NCBI RefSeq assembly: GCF_029689945.1
Contig: NZ_CP121451.1
Span: forward strand, 2,852,001-2,916,000
Length of the DNA: 64,000 nucleotides
Direction of reading: 5' to 3'
Origin: Paenibacillus amylolyticus
GTDB lineage: Bacteria; Bacillota; Bacilli; Paenibacillales; Paenibacillaceae
Numbering within the stretch: the stretch's first letter is position 1; the number at the start of each line of letters is the position of its first letter. The position numbers and the translations under genes were made by a program. Positions 1 to 9,295 of the stretch are shown in pieces. The notes below the pieces were generated by a model. The model saw only the letters and a program-made list of their open reading frames with translations. It was not told the origin of the DNA and ran no database searches.

Positions 1-939
1 AACAGAGCTCTTTTGGGCTTGCAGTCCATATTTCTTGCCGCGGTGCAGCGCTTCTTGTTCCGAGCGGATGAAGCCCTGAATGAGATCGGAGAAATATTCA
101 TTTTTGTAACGGCGGGAGCGTTCCTTGACGGCTTGCTTCTTGGTTAACTCCAGACCAATTACATTGACGGCTTGCTCCAGTGCCAGAGTGGAGAGTTTCG
201 AGCTTGCGGAACTGTCGTATCGTGCGATCAAGTAGCCCTCGTGCCGATCCGTGAAAATGGGATGAAGCTCGGCGTGTCGATAGTTATCAGCAGTAAGCAG
301 GCAGATCGAGATTGCGGTATGGAAGGAAGGGTGCTCATCTATAAAAGACAGTAAGGGCCCTGCGAGAGACTGATCATCCATCTGTTGTGCGTAATGGGAG
401 CTTGCCGTAATCTGTTTCTTCGAACCAAGCAGAAGAACAGGTGAAGAGAGCAACTGAGACAACGTATCTACAATGTTGGGGATGCCTTTTCCCTGCATGA
501 TCATCGTGGAAAATTGTTTGTGAATAGATAAGGCATAGTGAAGCTCATGGGTTTTATTCTGAAGGATGGCGCTGATCGATTGTTGAAATATTTCACCGAG
601 TGTATTGTCGATCTCCGATAGCTCGATGATCGGGAAGCCCAGCCTGTCGGCTGTCTCAAGCAATTGCGGAGATAATTCAAGAGAGAAACGCTGTGTCTTG
701 ACCGCAAGCGCCGCACAACCAATTGCATGCATGTCGGTAATGAATCCAAGATGAGCCTCGGGGCGATCTTTCAGAATGTAACCGTTGGTCAGCAGCATAT
801 CTCCGGGTTTCAGGAATTGTACAATATCCGGGGCGTCCATAATATTAATCGATTGCACCAAGCGATCCAGTCCGCGATGTCCGGCAATCACCTTTGCTTT
901 GGAGAGAATGGGGATAGTCAATAACTGTTGCAGATCCAT
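1..939 (-). CDS. PucR-family transcriptional regulator, C-terminus beyond window
   Basis: The minus-strand frame is open from 963 to the left edge. Starting at the ATG at 939 the protein opens with MDLQQLLTIPILSKAKVIAG and continues with a segment ending PGDMLLTNGY, the signature of the N-terminal PucR domain of purine-catabolism-type activators. The usual GGDEF-like middle region and C-terminal helix-turn-helix would lie outside the window. An in-frame ATG at 963 has no better ribosome-binding site, so the start is uncertain. PucR proteins activate catabolic operons in response to nitrogen or purine status; the target here cannot be inferred because the downstream neighbour is missing. Confidence 0.8.
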   Translation of the reverse strand, partial: MDLQQLLTIPILSKAKVIAGHRGLDRLVQSINIMDAPDIVQFLKPGDMLLTNGYILKDRPEAHLGFITDMHAIGCAALAVKTQRFSLELSPQLLETADRLGFPIIELSEIDNTLGEIFQQSISAILQNKTHELHYALSIHKQFSTMIMQGKGIPNIVDTLSQLLSSPVLLLGSKKQITASSHYAQQMDDQSLAGPLLSFIDEHPSFHTAISICLLTADNYRHAELHPIFTDRHEGYLIARYDSSASSKLSTLALEQAVNVIGLELTKKQAVKERSRRYKNEYFSDLIQGFIRSEQEALHRGKKYGLQAQKSSV

Positions 940-1249
940 CTTCAACCCACTCGCTTTCGTCATGATATGTTATAAAATCTAACATGAAGTGAGGTGGGCG
1001 TAAAGAAGAGTTTGGATCAAGAGGCTAGAAGATATCGGATTTTTAAGTAGACTGTACAAACTGCCGCGGGAACGTGTGTATTCAGTGAGGATAATGACTC
1101 ATGAGCAGGATTCACAACGGATTAACTTTGTGAGAAAATGGAAATCGAAAGGTGGTGTAGCAATGCCAGCGACCTGGACGTGTAATGCAAACAAGAAGAG
1201 ACGTTCTCCTTTATAAGTAAATAATCTTATACGAGGAGATGTTCAGACA

Positions 1250-1899
1250 ATGAAGATTCCAGATCGACTACTGAGAGCATATTTAGATCATGTTTACTGG
1301 ATATGTGGAGGCCCTTGCGGCGGAAAGAGCACGATGACTCATTTATTTTCTTCAAAATGGGATATGAATTATTATTCTTCAGATGATCACACGTTCGATT
1401 ATCAAAAAAGGCTAATCCACAGGATCATCCAGCAATTTTGCGACACTTCATTGATTGGGAATGGTTCTTTTTAGGGCGTGGGAACGATAGAAGTCACTGG
1501 TTAAATTCCGTATTTGATGAAAGCGTAGAGTTTATTATTTTGGATGTGTTACAGATGGGTAAAGAGAAGCCAATCGTAGTTGATACTTTTATGGAACCTG
1601 CTTTTCTAAGGGAGATCGCTGACCCCAACCGAGTTGTTTATATGTTTGCAGAAGATGACCTCATTCGAGCAGATTATTTAGATCGAGATCATCTGAGAGG
1701 CATGGAAGATTTGTTACCTGGTTTATCAGATCCACAACGTGCACGGGACGAAACATTAAACACAGTGGTTAGAGCATCGAATCATTACCTGCAACAAGCA
1801 GAGCAGTATCAATTAAAATGGTTTATGAGAACATCTCAGTCCAATCAAGAGCAGATGTTGTTAGAAATTGAAAGGCATTTCGGTTTTGGTTTTAAGTGA
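1250..1899 (+). CDS. P-loop nucleotide kinase-like protein, one frameshift
   Basis: Two overlapping frames give one protein of about 216 residues. The first part carries a Walker A motif, GGPCGGKST, near residue 20, preceded by a hydrophobic strand. The second part continues collinearly with an acidic-aromatic stretch (FIDWEWF) and a later RADYLDRDHLRG segment. The break lies in the A6 run at about 1404-1409; one extra A would join the frames. P-loop proteins of this size are usually small-molecule or nucleotide kinases, but the substrate cannot be named. GAGGAGATG precedes the ATG by about ten bases. Probably a sequencing indel, though a real inactivation is possible. Confidence 0.6.
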
Positions 1900-2078
1900 T
1901 ACTGAAATTTTAATGATATCAGTCAATAAACCACAGAATGTAGGCGATCAACCTGATCGGCTGCTTTTGTTCAGCTAACGGGCAGTTTCGTGAAAACATA
2001 CTTCGCACACTATGATTCCAGACTATTGTTCGTCAAAGAATGGATAAAAGTAAATAATACATATGGAGGTAATTAAGT

Positions 2079-2744
2079 TTGAGTATTCACTACTATTTCA
2101 GTTGGTTTAATGATTTTTTTCCAGAGAAGCTGGTCAAATGGTTGCATGAGGATATAAGAGATAGAAAATCACTTGTGATGATTAGTGCTGACCCGTCTGG
2201 TTACACAGATGAGCAAATTAACTTTGATGATATTACTGAATGGACTTGGTTGAAGCAGGCTAATGTTATTTTTGATGAAAATCATTTCATTGACTACCGC
2301 ATGCAGAAACAAGATGCCCGGCGATTCGTTCAGAATGCTTCTGTCATTCTTTTATGCGGTGGATATCCTGTTCTGCAAAACGAGCTTTTGGCGGAATATG
2401 AATTATTGGATGTTATTAAAAGTAGCAATGCCATTATCATGGGTGCCAGCGCCGGCGCGTTAAACATGGCAGCAAAATGGTTAAGCTTGAATGACATTGA
2501 TGAAGTGGAAACAAGTATTATTTATGAAGGAATTGGCTTTGATCATTTTGCCTACGAATCACATTCTCAACGCGACTACGCCACGTTTCTTCAAGGCTAC
2601 CTGTTCCCCTTGTCTGAAGAAATTGATGTATATGCGGCAGAACAGGAGAGCGCTATACGTGTAAAAGAAGGAAAAATAGAAACCTTGGGTCCTATGTACT
2701 TAATTTCCCGCTCAAAGATTCAGAAATTGGTTGAGACGCTCTAG
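2079..2744 (+). CDS. Peptidase S51-family protein (PepE/cyanophycinase-like)
   Basis: A 221-residue protein with the core of S51 serine peptidases: a Cys-Gly-Gly strand-turn (LLCGGYPVLQ, about residue 91) and the nucleophile elbow IIMGASAGALNMA around residue 125, where the Ser is the predicted nucleophile. The family includes alpha-aspartyl dipeptidases and cyanophycinases; this is a short, cytoplasmic, single-domain member with no signal peptide. The start is TTG at 2079, chosen because GGAGGT sits eight bases upstream. It appears to be a stand-alone gene. The exact peptide substrate is unknown. Confidence 0.75.
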   Translation: MSIHYYFSWFNDFFPEKLVKWLHEDIRDRKSLVMISADPSGYTDEQINFDDITEWTWLKQANVIFDENHFIDYRMQKQDARRFVQNASVILLCGGYPVLQNELLAEYELLDVIKSSNAIIMGASAGALNMAAKWLSLNDIDEVETSIIYEGIGFDHFAYESHSQRDYATFLQGYLFPLSEEIDVYAAEQESAIRVKEGKIETLGPMYLISRSKIQKLVETL

Positions 2745-2807
2745 TTGAGCAACCCTTTCCATACATCATTCGTTAGAGTATGCGGGAGGTGATATGAAAT
2801 TAATAAA

Positions 2808-3233
2808 ATGAGTAGTAGTGTCTTGATGTTGGTGCTAATAGTATCCATAATATTTACAGGATGTTCTTCAAAAGAAAAAAATGAAGATACAATCACTGAA
2901 CGTGTAGAAACATCTGATTTCGTTCTCGAAGTCACAACACCAACTGTTATAGGCACGGGTGAGAAAATTAAAGTAAAAGGGACTTTAGAATATACAGGTA
3001 TTAAACCCGTTGAAGTTACCCATGGAAGGCCAATCATTCGTTTTTTCTTTTCCGGTAGTGACGAGGAACGCAGTTATACGGATGTGGGGAATTATACTGA
3101 GTTTAAGACAGGTCAAGTAGTTGAGGTTGAAGATGAATTCATGGTAAGCAAGAAAGGGAAACAAAATCTCTATGTGGATATGACTGCGGATATCGCATTA
3201 GCCATGGATCCGATTGAAATTATTGTGAAGTAA
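2808..3233 (+). CDS. Small lipoprotein
   Basis: A 141-residue protein with a hydrophobic N-terminus ending in the lipobox FTGC (Cys near residue 19), followed by a charged linker and a beta-rich region that resembles the Ig-like fold of small secreted Bacillales lipoproteins. It should be anchored on the outer face of the membrane. The start is doubtful: GGAGGTGAT lies directly before an ATG at 2794 that runs into a stop after five codons (MKLIK). One extra A in the AAAA run near 2805 would fuse that start to this frame and give a more typical positively charged signal peptide. Function unknown. Confidence 0.6.
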   Translation: MSSSVLMLVLIVSIIFTGCSSKEKNEDTITERVETSDFVLEVTTPTVIGTGEKIKVKGTLEYTGIKPVEVTHGRPIIRFFFSGSDEERSYTDVGNYTEFKTGQVVEVEDEFMVSKKGKQNLYVDMTADIALAMDPIEIIVK

Positions 3234-3254
3234 TCATGCACCTTTTCAATTGAT

Positions 3255-3299
3255 AAAAAACCTCCCGTCCCGCAGAACATCTGGGATTGGGAGGTTTTG
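3255..3299. terminator. Bidirectional terminator between lipoprotein and HesB-like gene
   Basis: AAAACCTCCC (3257-3266) pairs perfectly with GGGAGGTTTT (3289-3298). A-rich sequence on one side and T-rich on the other let it work on both strands, between two convergent genes. Confidence 0.85.
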
Positions 3300-3320
3300 A
3301 TTATCGTGCTGATGCAAGGT

Positions 3321-3683
3321 TTATCGCACCAGCCATCCGGTGGGTTGAGGAGCAATATCAGCGGTATCTCGTAAATCATGGACTTTAACGTTGCTGCCGT
3401 AGATCATGGAATCACTGCTCAGTCGGAACGAAGGGAAACTATGCTCGGATTGCAGACGCAGACAATTTTCGAAGTAAATCTGCTGCTGTTTGTTGATGAC
3501 AAATGGAAGCGAACCCGCTTCTATGGTAACATCATCGCTATCCGGTTCATTTAAGATCAGAAGTACCGCAATTCCGTCACAACCGCATCCATCGGTATCA
3601 TAAAACAATTTGAAATAGCCTGGTCGATCTCCCAGCTTTTCAGTAAGTCTTGCTTCTGCCAGCGGACTGACTTGAATGATCAT
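3321..3683 (-). CDS. Iron-sulfur cluster biosynthesis (HesB/IscA-like) family protein
   Basis: A protein of about 120 residues with the hallmarks of the small HesB-like proteins of Bacillales (YneR type): an N-terminal helix (SPLAEARLTEKLG), a strand-rich core ending FKLFYDTDGCGCDG and a later FVINKQQQIYF segment. The CGC pair is in the middle rather than in the C-terminal CXC position of true A-type carriers, so a role in cluster delivery is uncertain. GAGGAG lies upstream of the ATG at 3683; a GTG at 3695 would overlap the ribosome-binding site. It converges on the lipoprotein gene at a shared terminator. Confidence 0.7.
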   Translation of the reverse strand: MIIQVSPLAEARLTEKLGDRPGYFKLFYDTDGCGCDGIAVLLILNEPDSDDVTIEAGSLPFVINKQQQIYFENCLRLQSEHSFPSFRLSSDSMIYGSNVKVHDLRDTADIAPQPTGWLVR

Positions 3684-3789
3684 GACGTCGTTCACACTCC
3701 TCTAATCTCCATTGAATTCGCTTACATTTTAATATATGGACCATGAATGCAGATTAGAAGGTAAAATAAAGGAAAAGGAGGCATGTCCC

Positions 3790-4736
3790 ATGAGAATCGT
3801 AACGTTGGACGATCAGCCGTTGGAACACTTCACCTATCTGAATACCATCTCCGGGGGAGAGGTGGTCGAAGCCCAACTACCCATGTATCATGGCACAGTC
3901 TCGGGGCTGCCCGATGGAGTGGATGCACTCATTGTGACCTCGGATCTGCAAGGAGTTGTGCCTGCTACGGAGCGGAGTAAAGATGCTAACTTTGGCGGAG
4001 CGACGGCTTCTAATGAGGAGACGTACAACAGCGTTGGAACGAATGCCAAAATGGATTGCAACCCTATGCAAAGTACCTCTGAGGATCAACTTCTTGGTGA
4101 AGTCCTGCCTGCTTACGTCCGGTTGTTGCTGGAAGTGGAGTGGCCTGAGCTTGATCCGGAACGTATAGGCGTGTTGATGTGTGGAGACCTGTATGCCCTG
4201 CGCGGGAAAAGGGGAGCCAGCGGCAATCCGGTACCCGTCTGGCTCGCCTTCAGGGCAGCCTTCGGCTGGGTTGCCGGCGTGCACGGCAACCACGATCTCA
4301 CCGATGAGGCAGATGCTCATCGGTTGCACAGCGTCGAGGGCATCCATGCCATGGATGGCCCAGACGCAATGATCAACGCTGGCCCCCCAACGGGTGGCCC
4401 TGCGCCAAGTGCCGCCCAACCCAGCCAGCTGCGCATCGCGGGCCTGGGCGGCATCATCGGCAGGCCGGACAAGCCGGGCCGGCTGCCGGCAGAGCAATAC
4501 CTGCAATCCGTACGCAAGCTGCTGAAGCAGCAGCCGGATTGCTTGCTTTGCATCAAAGCCCGGGCATCGCCGAGCTTGGGCTTAGGGGTGAACCGCTCAT
4601 CCGGCAAGCCCTGGAGGCCGGGCCGGAGACGGTGGTGTTCAGCGGACATACCCATTGGGGTACGTCGCTGGTTGAGCTGAGCAATGGCACACAGATTGTG
4701 AATGCCGACAGCAAGCTGTTTATTTGGACACGTTAA
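3790..4736 (+). CDS. Metallophosphoesterase, one frameshift
   Basis: About 315 residues when two frames are joined. Calcineurin-like phosphoesterase motifs are in order: DALIVTSDLQG (first metal-binding Asp), VLMCGDLYA, VHGNHDL (the GNHD motif) and, in the second frame, LHQSPG and VFSGHTHWG (the GHTH motif). The break is near the TTT at 4547-4549; one added T gives the expected DCLLLHQSP. GGAGG precedes the ATG at 3790 by eight bases. The stretch 4190-4530 is more GC-rich than its surroundings. Hydrolyses a phosphomonoester or diester with a di-metal centre; substrate unknown. Confidence 0.75.
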
Positions 4737-4815
4737 GTGACGGTTGACGGAGGCGAAGCTTACTTTTTTCGCGGTGTCTTGGTAAAGCTTCTCCTCCTGT
4801 CTTCACAGCCCGTCA

Positions 4816-4854
4816 CTGAAACCCATTTCATCGGCATTCCTTATCTGGTATGAT
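4816..4854 (+). promoter_or_regulatory. LacI-type operator and promoter of the lacI gene
   Basis: CTGAAACCCATTTCAT at 4816-4831 is nearly identical to the operators upstream of the ABC transporter operon (ATGAAACCCATTTCAT). A -10-like TATGAT lies at 4849-4854, 17 bases downstream, so the operator sits over the -35 region. Autorepression is inferred. Confidence 0.65.
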
Positions 4855-4899
4855 AAGCAGAGAAAATAGGGAAAATTAGAGAAAAAGGAAGGTTCCGCT

Positions 4900-5928
4900 A
4901 TGACACCGATCACCATATACGACATCGCCAAGGAAGCAAATGTTTCTGTCGCGACGGTCTCCCGGGTATTGAATGATACGGCACCTGTGCGTGCGAGCAC
5001 CCGAGAGAAGATTATGTCCATCATCGAAAAACACCAGTTTCAGCCCAATGCGCAGGCGCGCAGTCTGATCAAGAAAGAGACAGGCACCATCGCCATCATC
5101 CTGCCGGACATCACGAATCCCTTCTTCCCGGAAGTGTTCTGGGGTGCGGAGAATGAGGCTCGTGGATTGGGATACACCTTCTTTCTGTGCAATACCGCAG
5201 GCGACTACAACCGGGAATCCGAATATTTGTCCATCCTGCGAGAGAAACGGGTAGACGGGATTATTTTTCTCGGCGGGCGAATCAACATGCAGGTCTGTCC
5301 GGATGACATGGCTCAGGAATTGATTGATATGGGCAAACGCATGCCGATCGTGCTGGTCAATGGCAATATTGCCAAAGGCGGGTTCCACCGGGTGTACACG
5401 GATGAAGGTGCAGGCGCAGCCCTTGCAGCTGAACATTTGCTTGAACTGGGGCATCGCGATATCGCCTTTGTCGGCGGGTTGAAAGAATTATCCACCACCA
5501 TGGTCAAGGTCAGGGCTGTGCAGAAGAAGCTTCGGGAGCATGGACTCGAAATACCGAAAGAACGACAACTGCTTGGCAGCTTCTCCATCGACGATGGCAA
5601 ACGGGAGATGTCCAAGCTGCTGGATCGTGACAATCCGCCCACTGCGGTCATCTGTGTGAATGATAATACGGCGATTGGTGCAATCAAATCAACGATTGAG
5701 CATGGGCTTTCGATTCCCAAGGATATATCCATTGTGGGTTTTGATGACACGCCGCTTGCCAGTGCCGTTATACCGGAACTGACAACCGTATCCCAGAACA
5801 CCTATCAACTGGGCAAACAGGCTGTGGATGTGCTGCATGAGCTGATTAACCAAGGCAAACCGAAGAAGCAGATCGTTCTGCAACCGGAGCTGATTGTGCG
5901 TCAAAGTACAGGACCTGCTTCAAGATAA
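4900..5928 (+). CDS. LacI-family transcriptional regulator of the galactan locus
   Basis: A 342-residue LacI/GalR repressor. Residues 4-23 form the helix-turn-helix (DIAKEANVSVATVSRVLN), followed by the hinge region and a periplasmic-binding-like effector domain opening with TGTIAIILPDITNPFFPEVF and containing VGFDDTPLAS. The gene lies immediately upstream of, and in the same direction as, the sugar ABC operon. Matching palindromes ATGAAA-N4-TTTCAT occur before its own gene and before the SBP gene. It therefore probably represses the locus until a galacto- or arabino-oligosaccharide binds. SD is AAAAGGAAGG before the ATG. Confidence 0.93.
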   Translation: MTPITIYDIAKEANVSVATVSRVLNDTAPVRASTREKIMSIIEKHQFQPNAQARSLIKKETGTIAIILPDITNPFFPEVFWGAENEARGLGYTFFLCNTAGDYNRESEYLSILREKRVDGIIFLGGRINMQVCPDDMAQELIDMGKRMPIVLVNGNIAKGGFHRVYTDEGAGAALAAEHLLELGHRDIAFVGGLKELSTTMVKVRAVQKKLREHGLEIPKERQLLGSFSIDDGKREMSKLLDRDNPPTAVICVNDNTAIGAIKSTIEHGLSIPKDISIVGFDDTPLASAVIPELTTVSQNTYQLGKQAVDVLHELINQGKPKKQIVLQPELIVRQSTGPASR

Positions 5929-5954
5929 GGGGCCTGTTATTGGAAAAGAAAGCG

Positions 5955-5984
5955 TTGACATTTCCTCGAAGGGTGAAATATAAT
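5955..5984 (+). promoter_or_regulatory. Vegetative promoter of the sugar ABC operon
   Basis: TTGACA at 5955-5960 and TATAAT at 5979-5984 are perfect consensus hexamers separated by 18 bases. The first operator starts only 11 bases after the -10 box, a position suited to repressor blockade. Confidence 0.85.
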
Positions 5985-5994
5985 GAGTGCGTGA

Positions 5995-6010
5995 ATGAAA
6001 CCCCTTTCAT
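5995..6010 (+). promoter_or_regulatory. LacI-type operator O1
   Basis: ATGAAA-CCCC-TTTCAT is a perfect 6-base dyad with a four-base centre, overlapping the expected transcription start of the ABC operon. Confidence 0.75.
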
Positions 6011-6040
6011 AAAGTGGAACGGGTTTTATGTTTCAGCTTA

Positions 6041-6070
6041 ATGAAACCCATTTCATGAAACGGGTTTCAG
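6041..6070 (+). promoter_or_regulatory. Tandem overlapping LacI-type operators O2/O3
   Basis: ATGAAACCCATTTCAT at 6041-6056 shares its last two bases with a second copy, ATGAAA-CGGG-TTTCAG, at 6055-6070. Together with O1 this gives three half-site pairs between promoter and start codon, which suggests cooperative repression. Confidence 0.7.
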
Positions 6071-6108
6071 TGTGATCATCCATTCATTAGTTCAAGGGGG
6101 CGTAACGT

Positions 6109-7380
6109 ATGAGAAGAAGTCTAAAGGTCATTTCGTTATTGATGCTGGTCATGGTAGTCGGTCTGACAGCCTGCAGCAGCGGGAGTAAGAGTGGTTCCTC
6201 CGGCGAGTCCGGTGGCAAGGTTGATCTGAGCATGACAATCTGGGGCTCGGAGGATGAGAAGAAAATTTATCAGGAACGACTCGACATTGTGAAACAGACG
6301 TATCCCGATATTAACGTGAAGCTGAACGTGGTTGCAGGGGATTATGACCAGAAGGTACAGACCATGATTGCCGGAGGAACGGCACCGGACATCATGATGA
6401 TTGCCGAGAACTATCAGGCTTACGCCTCCAAGAATCAGATTATACCGCTGGACGACATGATTCAGGCGAACAATGTGAACATGTCCGAGCGTTATTCCGA
6501 TGATATTGCCAACCTTATGAAGTATGATGGTAAACAATTTGGTTTGCCGGATCGGGCAGGTGCGATGGTTCTCTTTTATAACAAGGATCTGTTCGACAAA
6601 GCCGGGGTGGAATACCCAACCAAAGATTGGACACAGGACGATCTGATGGCGGCAGCTCAGAAGCTGACCGTGAAGGAGAATGGCAAAACAGTTCAATGGG
6701 GTTACTACCCTGGCAGCTGGTGGCCGCAATGGATGCAGCTCATCTACCAGAACGGTGGCTCGCTGTTCGATGAGAGTGGCAAACCAACCTTCAATACAGA
6801 GCCTGTGCGTAAAGCATTGCAGTTCATGAATGACCTGACTTTCACACACGGTGCGGGACCAACGCCTACCGAAATTGCCGACATGGGGAATATTGGCGCT
6901 GATCCACTGTTCGCTCAAGGCAAGATCGCCATGGAAACGACAGGGTTCTGGAACATCGGTTCACTTGCCAAGGTGGAAGGCATTAACTGGGATATCTCTC
7001 CAGTATGGGGTGAAACAAACGCATTCTTTAACGGATTAACGATTACCAACGCTTCCAAACACAAGGAAGAAGCATTCAAAGTCATTGAAGCTCTGACCAC
7101 ACCGGAAGCACAGTTGCCAATGATCAAAGCCGGTCAGGATGCTCCTGCAACCAAAGCGGGTCTGTCCAGTGATGAATTCCTGAATGCTGAATACGGCGGC
7201 AAAAAAATCAACATGGCGGCGTTCAGTGAATCGACGATCTATGCAGAGCCGTTCAATCCGCAATGGAACGAAATGATGAAGCTCATTAACGATAAGCTGG
7301 GTGTGTACTTCAACAACAAAGCCTCGCTTGATGATACCGTAACCGAAATTCAGAGTGGACTGGAAAGACTCTACAAATAG
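6109..7380 (+). CDS. Sugar ABC transporter substrate-binding lipoprotein
   Basis: A 423-residue family 1 solute-binding protein. The signal peptide ends in a lipobox (GLTAC, Cys at about residue 22), followed by a Ser/Gly linker. The mature part shows the usual order: MTIWGSEDEKK, GTAPDIMMIAENY, GLPDRAGAMVLFYNKDLFDK and a late ALTTPEAQLPMI region. It should capture oligosaccharides released outside the cell and hand them to the two permeases just downstream. SD AAGGGGG precedes the ATG. It is the first gene behind three LacI operators, so it is the main regulated target. Confidence 0.93.
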   Translation: MRRSLKVISLLMLVMVVGLTACSSGSKSGSSGESGGKVDLSMTIWGSEDEKKIYQERLDIVKQTYPDINVKLNVVAGDYDQKVQTMIAGGTAPDIMMIAENYQAYASKNQIIPLDDMIQANNVNMSERYSDDIANLMKYDGKQFGLPDRAGAMVLFYNKDLFDKAGVEYPTKDWTQDDLMAAAQKLTVKENGKTVQWGYYPGSWWPQWMQLIYQNGGSLFDESGKPTFNTEPVRKALQFMNDLTFTHGAGPTPTEIADMGNIGADPLFAQGKIAMETTGFWNIGSLAKVEGINWDISPVWGETNAFFNGLTITNASKHKEEAFKVIEALTTPEAQLPMIKAGQDAPATKAGLSSDEFLNAEYGGKKINMAAFSESTIYAEPFNPQWNEMMKLINDKLGVYFNNKASLDDTVTEIQSGLERLYK

Positions 7381-7421
7381 AGATTTTTTCTGAACATGCA
7401 TAAATAGCAGCGACAGCAGGA

Positions 7422-7455
7422 CAGGTGGAATCGGCATAAAGGCGGGTTCCATCTG
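7422..7455 (+). other. Intercistronic stem-loop between SBP and first permease
   Basis: CAGGTGGAA (7422-7430) can pair with TTCCATCTG (7447-7455), one G-U included, with no T-run after it. Such hairpins often stabilise the abundant SBP message or thin out transcription into the permeases. That role is inferred here. Confidence 0.45.
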
Positions 7456-7481
7456 CTCTCTGCGTCATGGGAGGGCTTAAC

Positions 7482-8369
7482 GTGAGAAAAAAGGACGGGA
7501 AATGGTTCTACATCTTCATCTCGCCTTGGCTGATCGGGTTTCTGGGGCTGACCCTGGGTCCGATCCTGTTTTCCATCTATATGAGCTTCACGAATTGGGA
7601 TCTGTTCCAGTCCCCTGAATTCATCGGTATCGACAATTACAAAACACTGCTGACTGACGATCCGATCTTCTGGAAATCCGTCGGCAATACATTCTTCTAT
7701 GCACTGATATCCATTCCGCTGGGCATGTCAATCTCGCTCTGGATTGCATACTACCTGAACAAGAAAATTAAAGGGATTACCTTCTTCCGTATACTGTTCT
7801 ATCTGCCGTCCGTTGTTCCGGTGGTTGCAAGTTCATTGCTCTTCATCCACTTGCTTGCGCCGACGGAAGGATTGATTAACCAGGCACTTGCGATCTTCGG
7901 TATTCAAGGCCCGGCCTGGCTACTTGATCCCAACTGGGTTAAGCCTGCACTGATTCTCATGTCCTTATGGGGTGTAGGTGGCGGTGTGGTATTGCTGCTT
8001 GCAGGTATGAAAGGCATTCCGCAGGAGCTGTATGAGGCCGCTGCCATCGATGGAGCGAAGAGTACACAGTCGTTCTTCCATATTACATTCCCGATGCTGA
8101 CACCCGTCATTTTCTTCAATCTCGTAACGGGCATGATTGGAGCGCTCCAGACCTTCGCGCAGGTCTTCATCGTTACTGCCGGGGGACCTGATAATGCAAG
8201 TCAGATGGTCGTTCCCTATCTATTCCAGAATGCATTCCAATTCTACAAAATGGGATATGCCTCAGCGATTGCCTGGGTACTATTCATCATCATCATGGCG
8301 TTGACACTGGTTGTATTCCGTTCATCGGCGCTATGGGTGCACTACGAGGAGGGAAAAGCCAATGAGTAA
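7482..8369 (+). CDS. Sugar ABC transporter permease (MalF/UgpA type)
   Basis: About 295 residues with six hydrophobic segments, starting WFYIFISPWLIGFLGLTLGP, typical of binding-protein-dependent sugar permeases. The EAA loop that contacts the ATPase is visible as LYEAAAIDGAKSTQSFFHIT. GTG at 7482 is chosen because GGGAGGG lies seven bases upstream; an in-frame ATG at 7467 would place the ribosome-binding site inside the coding region. No ATPase gene lies in the operon, so a shared MsmX-like ATPase elsewhere is probably used. It overlaps the next permease start. Confidence 0.9.
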   Translation: MRKKDGKWFYIFISPWLIGFLGLTLGPILFSIYMSFTNWDLFQSPEFIGIDNYKTLLTDDPIFWKSVGNTFFYALISIPLGMSISLWIAYYLNKKIKGITFFRILFYLPSVVPVVASSLLFIHLLAPTEGLINQALAIFGIQGPAWLLDPNWVKPALILMSLWGVGGGVVLLLAGMKGIPQELYEAAAIDGAKSTQSFFHITFPMLTPVIFFNLVTGMIGALQTFAQVFIVTAGGPDNASQMVVPYLFQNAFQFYKMGYASAIAWVLFIIIMALTLVVFRSSALWVHYEEGKANE

Positions 8370-9207
8370 TCCATCGACTGTGGAGAAGACGATATCCTAC
8401 ATTTTTCTGATTCTGGTCGGGGTGCTGCTTGCTTCACCTTTCCTGTACATGATCTCCATTGCACTGGCCAGTGACGCAACAACCGTCAAATCAGCCTTTA
8501 CCTTCGTACCGATGGAGTTCCAATGGTCGAACTTTTATACGATCTTCACGAATAACAATCTTGGCACGTATCTCAAAAACTCGGTCATCATTACCGTCTT
8601 TACGATTATCGGATCGGTATTGTCAGCTTCGATCGTATCCTACGGCTTTGCCCGAATCAAAGCGAAAGGCAGCCGCTTCCTGTTTATTGTGTTGCTCAGT
8701 ACGATGATGATTCCAGGTGAGGTAACGATGGTACCGCAGTTCATCATCTTCCGTCATCTGGACTGGATTAATACATTCTACCCGCTGATCGTACCGAGCT
8801 TCTTCGCCGGGGCGTTCAACGTATTCCTGATTCGACAGTTTGTCATGAGTATCCCCAAATCACTGGATGAAGCCGCCATGATCGATGGCATGGGACATCC
8901 GGGAATGTATTGGAAGATTATCATGCCATTGACCTACCCAATTTTGGCCGCCATTGCAATCTTCTCGTTCTCCTATAACTGGGGCAACTTCATGGGGCCG
9001 CTCATCTATATCAATGATCCAGAGAAAATGCCGCTGGCACTTGGTGTGCAGCTATTGACTACGGTAGGTGGCGGACAGATGCCGCCTTGGAACCTTGTCA
9101 TGATCGCTTCCCTGTTCCTCACCATTCCGATGGTGCTGGTCTATCTCTTCGGACAGCGTTATGTGTATGAGGCCAACATTAGCGGCGGAAGCAGTGGAAT
9201 CAAGTAA
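8362..9207 (+). CDS. Sugar ABC transporter permease (MalG/UgpE type)
   Basis: A 281-residue partner permease. The ATG at 8362 overlaps the end of the previous gene by eight bases (ATGAGTAA) and has GAGGAGGG upstream, indicating translational coupling. Six membrane segments are visible. The EAA loop reads LDEAAMIDGMGHPGMYWKII, and the C-terminus FGQRYVYEANISGG is typical of the MalG branch. With the preceding gene it forms the membrane channel of the oligosaccharide importer. Confidence 0.9.
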   Translation: MSNPSTVEKTISYIFLILVGVLLASPFLYMISIALASDATTVKSAFTFVPMEFQWSNFYTIFTNNNLGTYLKNSVIITVFTIIGSVLSASIVSYGFARIKAKGSRFLFIVLLSTMMIPGEVTMVPQFIIFRHLDWINTFYPLIVPSFFAGAFNVFLIRQFVMSIPKSLDEAAMIDGMGHPGMYWKIIMPLTYPILAAIAIFSFSYNWGNFMGPLIYINDPEKMPLALGVQLLTTVGGGQMPPWNLVMIASLFLTIPMVLVYLFGQRYVYEANISGGSSGIK

Positions 9208-9295
9208 CAAGATGATGCCTATAGTGTGTGTTTTGGACCTAACGTTCAAGATCAACGGAGTTATCAACGTACATGGAGAAAGGATTGTTTAGCCC

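Noticed and set aside
1163..1216. A 17-codon frame after AAAGGTGG, before the kinase-like gene
   Set aside because: The site is moderate and the peptide featureless; not enough to call a leader peptide.
3877..4506. A GC-rich 209-codon frame opposite the metallophosphoesterase
   Set aside because: The sense strand carries GNHD and GHTH motifs; the antisense product has no features.
6136..6918. A 260-codon frame opposite the sugar SBP
   Set aside because: Shadow of a clear solute-binding protein; no ribosome-binding site.
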